Below, piece by piece: positions 15,777 through 21,427 of a DNA stretch of 23,566 bases. A program made the translations under genes and the position numbers. This stretch comes from Hyphomonadaceae bacterium UBA4763 (GTDB lineage: Bacteria; Pseudomonadota; Alphaproteobacteria; Caulobacterales; Aquidulcibacteraceae). Numbering within the stretch: the first letter of the stretch is position 1; every line of letters begins with the position of its first letter. The stretch is from assembly GCA_002403455.1 (NCBI GenBank), contig DHHV01000107.1:1-23566 (forward strand), in the 5' to 3' direction. The notes beneath the pieces are model-generated. The model was not told where the DNA came from. It made no database searches and saw nothing but the letters and a program-made list of their open reading frames with translations.

Positions 15777-16142
15777 ATGAAAACATGCTTGGTGGTCGAT
15801 GACAGCCGCGTCGTTCGCAAAGTGGCGCGGCGCATTCTGGAAGAAATGCGCTTCGATATTTCCGAAGCGGCCGATGGCATGGAAGCGCTCGAGCGCTGCC
15901 GTGGCGGCATGCCGGATGCGATCCTGCTCGATTGGAACATGCCGGTGATGAACGGCATCGATTTCTTGCGGGCGCTGCGGCGCGAACAAGGCGGGGAAAA
16001 GCCGGTCGTGGTGTTCTGCACGACCGAAAACGACATGGACCATATCGCCGAAGCGATCCGTTCCGGCGCCAATGAGTACATCATGAAGCCGTTCGACAGC
16101 GAAATTCTCGAATCGAAATTCGCCGAAGTCGGACTGGTCTGA
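15777..16142 (+). CDS. cheY: Chemotaxis response regulator CheY
   Basis: A single receiver domain of 121 residues with no output domain, expected to carry the signal from CheA to the flagellar motor. Key residues are D8-D9 (acidic pair), D52 in LLDWNMP (phosphorylation site), T82/T83 in FCTTEN and K104 in IMKPFD. The W53 next to the phospho-Asp is common in CheY. A purine-rich ribosome binding region (GAGAGGGAAAGGGA) lies 5-18 nt upstream of the ATG. It begins 30 nt after cheW and ends 30 nt before cheB, in the same operon. In lineages with several CheY copies it may instead be a phosphate sink; sequence alone cannot decide. Confidence 0.92.
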   Translation: MKTCLVVDDSRVVRKVARRILEEMRFDISEAADGMEALERCRGGMPDAILLDWNMPVMNGIDFLRALRREQGGEKPVVVFCTTENDMDHIAEAIRSGANEYIMKPFDSEILESKFAEVGLV

Positions 16143-16172
16143 TTTTCCGCCGCGCGTTTGAAAGCCACTGAC

Positions 16173-17282
16173 ATGACCACGCCTGCGTCTCGCCCTGCCG
16201 CCGCCCCCAAAATCCGCGCGATGATCGCCGAGGATTCCGCTGTGGTGCGCGGCTTGATGCTGCGCTGGCTGGAAGCCGAGCCAGATATCGAGATCGTCGC
16301 TTTGGCCTCGAATGGCCGCGAGGCGGTGCGCAAGGTCGGCGAAGCCAAGCCCGATGTCGCCATCCTCGACGTTGAAATGCCGGAAATGGACGGCATCGAA
16401 GCGCTGCCGCATATGCTGAAGGCCGTGCCAGGCCTTGCCGTTATCATGGCTTCCACCCTGACCAGGCGCAATGCGACGATCACCATGCGCGCGCTGGAAT
16501 TGGGCGCGGCCGATTATCTGCCCAAGCCTGAAGCGGGCTCGATGGTGTCGGCCGCCGATTACAAGCGCGAGCTGATTTCCAAGATTCGCGGCCTCGCCCA
16601 AATCCGAACCAAACCGCCAGCCTTGGCGGCCGGCGCATCCGCCGCGCCGCGCGCCGCAAGTTTGACGCGGGCCACCGCAGCTGCGATCCCATCGGGGTTT
16701 CGCCCAGAAATCCTTGTCATCGGCTCCTCGACCGGCGGTCCGCAAGCCTTGCGCGCGGTGTTGGAGAAATTACCGGCCCGCTTTCCGCTGCCGATCCTGA
16801 TCGTCCAACATATGCCGGCAATGTTCACGGCGATTTTGGCCGAGCAATTGGACAAAGCCACCCCCTTTGCCGTCACCGAGGCGAGCGATGGCCAACCCTT
16901 CCGCCCCGGTCAGGCGCTGGTCGCGCCGGGCGGTCAACATATGCGGATCGCCTTGCGCCATGGCGCGCCGGTGATTGCGCTCGACCAAAGCCCGCCGGTG
17001 AATTTTTGCCGACCGGCGGTCGATCCCTTGTTCGACAGCGCCGCCGAGGCCTTCGGGCCGCGCACGTTGGCTGTTGTGTTGACCGGCATGGGCCATGACG
17101 GCCGCGACGGCGCGCGCACGATCGTCGGCAAAGGCGGGGTCGTGCTCGCCCAGGACGAAGCGACGTCGACCGTGTGGGGAATGCCGGGCGCTGTGGCGCA
17201 AGCGGGCTTGGCGGCGGCGATCAAACCGCTCGGCGAGATGGCCGCTTTTGTGCAAACCATTGTTTCGGGAGGGGCGCGATGA
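16173..17282 (+). CDS. cheB: Chemotaxis protein-glutamate methylesterase CheB
   Basis: CheB removes methyl groups from (and can deamidate) chemoreceptors for adaptation. The 369-residue product has an N-terminal receiver (E20/D21, phospho-Asp D66 in AILDVEMP, K118 in PKP). A linker (about 145-175) leads to the methylesterase domain. The catalytic triad is S186 in GSSTGGP, H213 in VQHMP and D309 in TGMGHDG. I use ATG 16173 (MTTPAS), not the in-frame TTG five codons upstream; the ribosome binding site is weak for both. Its TGA overlaps the cheR ATG. The PPVNFCRPAVDPLF segment (274-287) is typical of the family. Confidence 0.96.
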   Translation: MTTPASRPAAAPKIRAMIAEDSAVVRGLMLRWLEAEPDIEIVALASNGREAVRKVGEAKPDVAILDVEMPEMDGIEALPHMLKAVPGLAVIMASTLTRRNATITMRALELGAADYLPKPEAGSMVSAADYKRELISKIRGLAQIRTKPPALAAGASAAPRAASLTRATAAAIPSGFRPEILVIGSSTGGPQALRAVLEKLPARFPLPILIVQHMPAMFTAILAEQLDKATPFAVTEASDGQPFRPGQALVAPGGQHMRIALRHGAPVIALDQSPPVNFCRPAVDPLFDSAAEAFGPRTLAVVLTGMGHDGRDGARTIVGKGGVVLAQDEATSTVWGMPGAVAQAGLAAAIKPLGEMAAFVQTIVSGGAR

Positions 17283-18109
17283 CGCCGCAAGATTTCGACT
17301 TTCTCGCGCAATTGCTCCGCCAGCGCTCGGGTCTCGTGCTGACGCCGGACAAATCCTATTTGATCGAAAGCCGTCTGGCGCCGGTCGCTCGTCGCGAGGG
17401 GATGAATTCCGTTGACGACCTGATTGCAACGATACGCGCCCGCCGCGATGAGCGGATCGTTTGGTCGATCGTCGATGCGATGACCACCAATGAGACGTTT
17501 TTTTTCCGCGACAAAGCCCCATTCGATCTATTGCGCGATGTGGTGCTCCCCGATCTGACCAGTAAACGCGGCGGCGGCGGCAAATTGCGCGTCTGGTGCG
17601 CGGCCGCCTCGACCGGGCAAGAGCCCTATTCGATTGCGATGACGATCGATCAAGCTCCCCAAATCCACAAAGGCGCGATGGTGGAGATCGTCGGCACCGA
17701 CATTTCGCCGCGCGTTTTGGAGAAAGCCAAATCCGGCCTCTATAGCCAATTTGAAGTGCAGCGCGGGCTGCCGATCCAATTGCTGATGCGTTATTTCGAC
17801 AAGATCGATGAATCCTGGCGCCTGAAGGACTCGATCCGTTCGACCGTGCAATATCGCACCCAGAATTTGCTGGAAGACTTTCGCGGACTAGGCAAATTCG
17901 ATGTGATTTTCTGCCGCAATGTGCTGATTTATTTCGACGGGGCGAGCAAGACCAATGTGTTGGAGCGCTTGGCGCAGCAGCTCAATGACGACGGCGCTTT
18001 GATCCTCGGCGCGGCCGAGACCGTCATGGGCATTACGGACGCCTTCCGGGCCGCCTCGGGCCATCGCGGGCTTTATTTGCGCAATCCGGGTTGGCGCCGG
18101 GCGGCGTAA
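17279..18109 (+). CDS. cheR: Chemotaxis protein-glutamate O-methyltransferase CheR
   Basis: CheR methylates chemoreceptor glutamates with S-adenosylmethionine and opposes CheB. The 276-residue product has the N-terminal helical domain (1-65), then MTTNETFFFRD (68-78). The SAM-binding segment is WCAAASTGQEPYS (106-118), followed by GTDIS (139-143) and FCRNVLIYFD (211-220). No C-terminal TPR or pentapeptide-binding extension is seen. GGGAGG lies about 7 nt before the ATG, inside the cheB end, and the genes overlap as ATGA. It is the last gene of the che operon. The convergent smr gene ends a single nucleotide away, leaving no room for a terminator between them. Confidence 0.96.
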   Translation: MTPQDFDFLAQLLRQRSGLVLTPDKSYLIESRLAPVARREGMNSVDDLIATIRARRDERIVWSIVDAMTTNETFFFRDKAPFDLLRDVVLPDLTSKRGGGGKLRVWCAAASTGQEPYSIAMTIDQAPQIHKGAMVEIVGTDISPRVLEKAKSGLYSQFEVQRGLPIQLLMRYFDKIDESWRLKDSIRSTVQYRTQNLLEDFRGLGKFDVIFCRNVLIYFDGASKTNVLERLAQQLNDDGALILGAAETVMGITDAFRAASGHRGLYLRNPGWRRAA

Positions 18110-18110
18110 C

Positions 18111-18665
18111 CTAATCCGTAGGCTTGGCCCGCAAGAATACGTAAAACGCTCCGTCCCCGCCATGCCGGCGATGCGCGGGCGCAATGCCAGCCAATACCGA
18201 GCGGACCGGATTTTGCGCAATCCATTCGGGAAAGCGACGGCGCAAAATGCCGCGCGGGCTGGCGAACAGATCGGCATGCGGATGTTCGCGCGGTTTGCCC
18301 GTGATAACCAGCACGCAGCGGCGCCCCATGGCGTGAGCTTCCAGCAGAAACGCGGCCAATGCCGCCTCGGCTTGCGATTGCGTCATGCCGTGCAAATCAA
18401 GGCGGGCGTCGATGTCGACCCGGCCGCGGCGCACGCGACGTTCTTGGCCGCGATCGGCCGGCGGGGCGAGCCGCGCTGGCTTTGTGGCCGGGGCAGGCGC
18501 GACCATTCGGCCAGCAGCTTTTGCCGGCTGAGCGGGTGTTGAAGGCGTCGGGGGGGCTTCGTCCGCAATCTCCGGCAACGCTTTGCCCGGCAACGGCGTT
18601 ACCGTTTGGGCGACCGCTCGCCACAAACGCAAATCGGCATGGCTGATGCCGCGCCCGCGTTTCAC
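18111..18665 (-). CDS. Smr-domain (MutS2-C-like) endonuclease family protein
   Basis: A 184-residue cytosolic protein. The N-terminal part (GRGISHADLRLWRAVAQTV) matches the start of alphaproteobacterial Smr proteins. A Pro/Ala-rich linker (about 30-75) follows, then the Smr domain: LDLHGMTQSQAEAALAAF, VLVITGKP and HGGDGAFYVFL. Smr domains bind and nick nucleic acid, recently linked to ribosome rescue cleavage of mRNA in some bacteria; the role here is not shown. The usual TGKG reads TGKP. The start is GTG at 18665, overlapping the mltA stop as GTGA; the longer open frame to 18719 lies inside mltA and is discarded. It follows mltA in a minus-strand operon, as in many alphaproteobacteria. Confidence 0.9.
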   Translation of the reverse strand: MKRGRGISHADLRLWRAVAQTVTPLPGKALPEIADEAPPTPSTPAQPAKAAGRMVAPAPATKPARLAPPADRGQERRVRRGRVDIDARLDLHGMTQSQAEAALAAFLLEAHAMGRRCVLVITGKPREHPHADLFASPRGILRRRFPEWIAQNPVRSVLAGIAPAHRRHGGDGAFYVFLRAKPTD

Positions 18666-19879
18666 GGCGCTGTCGCCGCCACGCGCGGATCGAGCCCCTT
18701 CGGCAGCAGCACGACCCAATCCACCGGCGTTGTAATCCGTTCGGCGGCGCGCCCCGCCGCCGCGCCTGACCCGTAATAGAGATCGCCGCGCAAAGGCCCC
18801 AGAATGGCGCCGCCCTCGTCTTGCGCGATAACCAGGCCGGAAAACGCGGCGCTTTTGATCAAAAACGGCGCGCCAAAGGCGTGAAAGGCGCGATCAACCG
18901 CCAAACTGCCCAAGGGGGTCAACGGCAATCCTGCTGCGCCTTTGGGTCCCGGCGCGCGCGCATCGATCGGCTCCGCAGTGAAAAACACCATGCGGGGATT
19001 GAGCGCGAGCGCGGCGCGCGCCGCTTCTGGCCCGATCGCGTCAAAATGCGCGCGCAAGCCGGCTGCATTCGCGTTGGCCGCCGCCAGCGCGCCGTTCTCG
19101 ACCAGCGCCCGCGTCACCGAGCGAAACGGCCATTGATTATGCCCGGCAAAGCCCGCCCGGATCGCGTCATTGTCGGCAAAGCGCAGCTGGCCCGAGCCTT
19201 GCACCTGCAGCACATAGAGATCGGCCGGGTGCAAGAAACCGAGCGCGCGGGCCGGCTCATCGGGGATTTGCGCGCGCGGCGGGGCCGGGACCAGTCGCCC
19301 CGCCTCAACCTTGCCGTAAAAAGCGCGCCCCGCCAGGGTCGGGTCAAAATCGCCCAATTGAATGCGCGTTAGCCAAGCGGGCGGCGCCGGCACGGGCGCC
19401 CATTGGCTCGACGACGGTGCGCGCGCGGCATCGAACACCGGCTCATAATAGGCCGTGAGCCGGTTCGGCGGATCGACCGGATCCGCGCTCAAAACAAAAG
19501 CGTCAAACGCCGCCAGGAAAAACCCGCGCGCGATCATCGCATCCGACAATGGGGGCACGGCCGCGCAGGCCGGCCCCCAATCTTGGACGCGCCCGGCATA
19601 AGCCGCCCGTGGATTGAGCAGAACGGCCGGATCGGCCCGCTCCCAGGCCGCGCATTGGCGACGAAAAGCGGCCAAAGCCGGCTCCGGGTCGAGATCGCCA
19701 AGCGCCGCAGCCAAATCGATTGGCGCGAAGGACAAAACGGGTCGCGGCGGGGCAAGCGGCGTTTCCGCAGCGCACGGCGGACAAATGGGCGCCTCAAGCG
19801 ACGGGGATGAAGACTCGGCGCAACCGGCGATCAGCAGCGCCGCGACGGTGGCAAAGCCGCGCCTCTTCATGGAACTCAT
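18662..19879 (-). CDS. mltA: MltA-family membrane-bound lytic murein transglycosylase (lipoprotein)
   Basis: MltA cleaves peptidoglycan glycan strands to 1,6-anhydro products at the outer membrane. The 405-residue product has a lipoprotein signal with lipobox LIAGC (C20). The MltA domain includes LTAYYEPVF and the LYVLQVQGSGQLRF segment. The C-terminal 3D domain has the DEGGAILGPLRGD signature, with D354 and D366 as candidate catalytic and structural acids. The start at 19879 follows AGGAG by 4 nt; ATGs at 19894 and 19870 are alternatives and would not change the lipobox. It is coupled to smr through GTGA. The Tim44-like gene ends 106 bp upstream on the same strand, separated by a perfect inverted repeat. 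Confidence 0.93.
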   Translation of the reverse strand: MSSMKRRGFATVAALLIAGCAESSSPSLEAPICPPCAAETPLAPPRPVLSFAPIDLAAALGDLDPEPALAAFRRQCAAWERADPAVLLNPRAAYAGRVQDWGPACAAVPPLSDAMIARGFFLAAFDAFVLSADPVDPPNRLTAYYEPVFDAARAPSSSQWAPVPAPPAWLTRIQLGDFDPTLAGRAFYGKVEAGRLVPAPPRAQIPDEPARALGFLHPADLYVLQVQGSGQLRFADNDAIRAGFAGHNQWPFRSVTRALVENGALAAANANAAGLRAHFDAIGPEAARAALALNPRMVFFTAEPIDARAPGPKGAAGLPLTPLGSLAVDRAFHAFGAPFLIKSAAFSGLVIAQDEGGAILGPLRGDLYYGSGAAAGRAAERITTPVDWVVLLPKGLDPRVAATAP

Positions 19880-19924
19880 AAAGCTCCTCGACATGAGTGA
19901 TTTTGCGCGTGGTTCGGGTGAGTC

Positions 19925-19966
19925 CAACATTTGCTCACCGACCTGTGGCAAGCGACGCAAATGTTG
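19925..19966. promoter_or_regulatory. Perfect 10-bp inverted repeat between tim44-like gene and mltA
   Basis: CAACATTTGC (19925-19934) and GCAAATGTTG (19957-19966) are exact inverted copies with a 22-nt spacer, in the 106-bp gap upstream of mltA and just after the Tim44-like stop. It could be an attenuator-like hairpin or an operator for mltA. No T run follows in either direction, so a simple terminator is less likely. Confidence 0.4.
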
Positions 19967-19985
19967 AAGCCGGGCCACTCGTCCC

Positions 19986-20573
19986 TTATTGGGCCGGCGC
20001 GACCGCGCTCAGCCGCCAGTTTGGATCGCGCGACCGCAAGTCGCGCTCGAACGTCCAGACCTGCTTCTCCAAACTGACATTGTCATCGGCCGCCGCAAAT
20101 GAGCCGTGGAACAACACGCTGACCTTGCCGGTTCCGCCATCAACCTCGGCGTCGACGATATCGGCTTTGCGCAAGGTCACAAAACGCGGCGCAACCGCGT
20201 CCGGACCGCGCGCATCGATCGCGCCGGCATAAGCGTCAAAGACGTCATCGGCCAAAAGCGGGCGCAACGCCTGTTTGTCACCAGCCGAAAAGGCGTTGGC
20301 GATGATCTCATAGGCGGCGCGTGCGCCGGTCAAAAAGCCTTCCGGCGAAAAATGGCTGTCGATCGCGGCAATCGCTTCGAGCCCGCCGGCGGCGGGCCCG
20401 GTGAAGGCGGGGCGGATCCGCGCGCCCGGGGTGGGCGCTTCGCCGGTTGGGCGCGGCGCGTCGGCTTGCCCTTCGCGCGCCATCGAACCCGTTTTGCGCC
20501 CGAACGCCGCATAGAGCCGCGCGACGATGAACAACGCGACCGCTGCAAACACGATCAATTCGATGATGACCAT
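19986..20573 (-). CDS. Tim44/TimA-like membrane-anchored protein
   Basis: A 195-residue inner-membrane protein. One N-terminal transmembrane helix (about 2-22) is followed by a short variable linker and a Tim44-like domain (about 65-195). The domain starts FSPEGFLTGARAAYEIIANA and contains FVTLRKADIVDAEVDGGTGK, the recognisable family core. In mitochondria Tim44 anchors Hsp70 to the import pore. The bacterial role is unsettled; TimA of alphaproteobacteria is thought to work at the membrane. The start MVIIELIVF at 20573 places the membrane helix first, with AAGG close upstream. The frame further upstream looks unrelated. It is divergent from secB, a usual alphaproteobacterial arrangement. Confidence 0.88.
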   Translation of the reverse strand: MVIIELIVFAAVALFIVARLYAAFGRKTGSMAREGQADAPRPTGEAPTPGARIRPAFTGPAAGGLEAIAAIDSHFSPEGFLTGARAAYEIIANAFSAGDKQALRPLLADDVFDAYAGAIDARGPDAVAPRFVTLRKADIVDAEVDGGTGKVSVLFHGSFAAADDNVSLEKQVWTFERDLRSRDPNWRLSAVAPAQ

Positions 20574-20679
20574 TGGCCTTGGCTTTCGGCTTCTTTTAGA
20601 ACACGCATCGGCCATCGCCATGATCAGCATTGGCCCCGACGGCTAATCTCGGCGTTGGGCGGGCGAAAGGCAAGTGCAT

Positions 20680-20705
20680 TGCCGAAATTCCTGGCAATTG
20701 CGGCA
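20680..20705. promoter_or_regulatory. Short hairpin in the secB / tim44-like divergent spacer
   Basis: TGCCG-A-AATT and AATT-G-CGGCA pair at 9 of 10 positions around a 6-nt loop. It lies in the 265-bp gap that must hold promoters for both secB and the Tim44-like gene. It may be an operator or leader structure. No confident -35/-10 pair was assigned in this gap. Confidence 0.3.
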
Positions 20706-20838
20706 CATTTGTCGACCCGTTATCGAGACCGCCCATTATTCCGGTAACGCGCCTCGGAACCAAGGATTGCGGTCGAGGCGGCGGGCGTGTTAGCGCCCCC
20801 GCACATGATCTGCGCCAATTGATCGCAAAGAGGGATGT

Positions 20839-21327
20839 ATGACCGACGTAACCGCTGCTCCTGAGAACGGCGCCGCCCCGATGGGGCCGCAAATCCGGGT
20901 GCTTTCGCAATTTGTGAAGGATCTGTCCTTCGAAAACCCGGCTTTGGCGCAATTAGAGGCCGGCCCGCAGCCCTCGATCGATCTCGGCATCGACGTTAAA
21001 GCCGAACCGCTGCAGCAGCAGGACGCGATCTATAACGTCGATTTGAAAATGACCGCGCGGGCGACGCGCAATGGCCAAGTCATTTTCCTGGCCGAACTGG
21101 TTTATGCGAGCGTTTTCCAAATGCGCAACGTGCCGGCGGCCGATCTCGAGCCGATCCTGCTGATCGAGTGCCCGCGGCTGATGTTCCCCTTTGCCCGTCG
21201 CATTTTGGCCGAAGTCACCCGCGAGGGCGGTTATCCGCCGCTGTTGGTCGATCCGATCGATTTCGTTGCGCTATATCGCCAGCAAGTCCAGCACCGGGCC
21301 GGGCGCGGGTCTGAGTCGGCAAGTTAG
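20839..21327 (+). CDS. secB: Protein-export chaperone SecB
   Basis: SecB is a tetrameric cytosolic chaperone that keeps preproteins unfolded and delivers them to SecA. The 162-residue product has the full family core: QFVKDLSFENP (about 25-35), the substrate-binding beta sheet region around YNVDLKMTARA, ARRILAEVTREGGYPPLLVDP, and the closing IDFVALY segment. The length is normal. A clear GAGGG lies 5 nt before the ATG. The TAG stop is provided by the first bases of a palindromic repeat. Secreted neighbours such as the MltA lipoprotein and the PHP hydrolase are general Sec clients, not specific partners. Confidence 0.97.
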   Translation: MTDVTAAPENGAAPMGPQIRVLSQFVKDLSFENPALAQLEAGPQPSIDLGIDVKAEPLQQQDAIYNVDLKMTARATRNGQVIFLAELVYASVFQMRNVPAADLEPILLIECPRLMFPFARRILAEVTREGGYPPLLVDPIDFVALYRQQVQHRAGRGSESAS

Positions 21328-21427
21328 AGCATGAGGCGATTTATCGAAATCGCCCCATGTTCTCGTTTTTACGTGGTCGCGCCGGGTGATCGAAAATCCG
21401 GGTTCCACTTTTTCGACCGGCGCTCTA
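21325..21427. repeat. Palindromic intergenic repeat between convergent genes
   Basis: The ends TAGAGC (21325-21330) and GCTCTA (21422-21427) are inverted copies. Inside are the terminator hairpin and a second small hairpin with CGAAAA at 21391-21396 and TTTTCG at 21410-21415, around a CCGGGTTCCACT-like core. This pattern (AGAGCATG ends, GGTTTCCACTTTTCG core) resembles an interspersed palindromic repeat common after genes in alphaproteobacteria; the comparison is from memory. The TAG of secB and the TAG of the opposing TPR gene are the outer three bases of the element on each side. Confidence 0.6.
21326..21370 (+). terminator. Rho-independent terminator of secB
   Basis: A 17-position stem at 21326-21342 and 21347-21363 pairs at 16 positions (one A-C mismatch, one G-T wobble) around the tetraloop ATCG. 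TTTTT follows at 21366-21370 on the plus strand. The stem begins inside the secB stop codon. It is part of a larger palindromic repeat. Confidence 0.75.
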
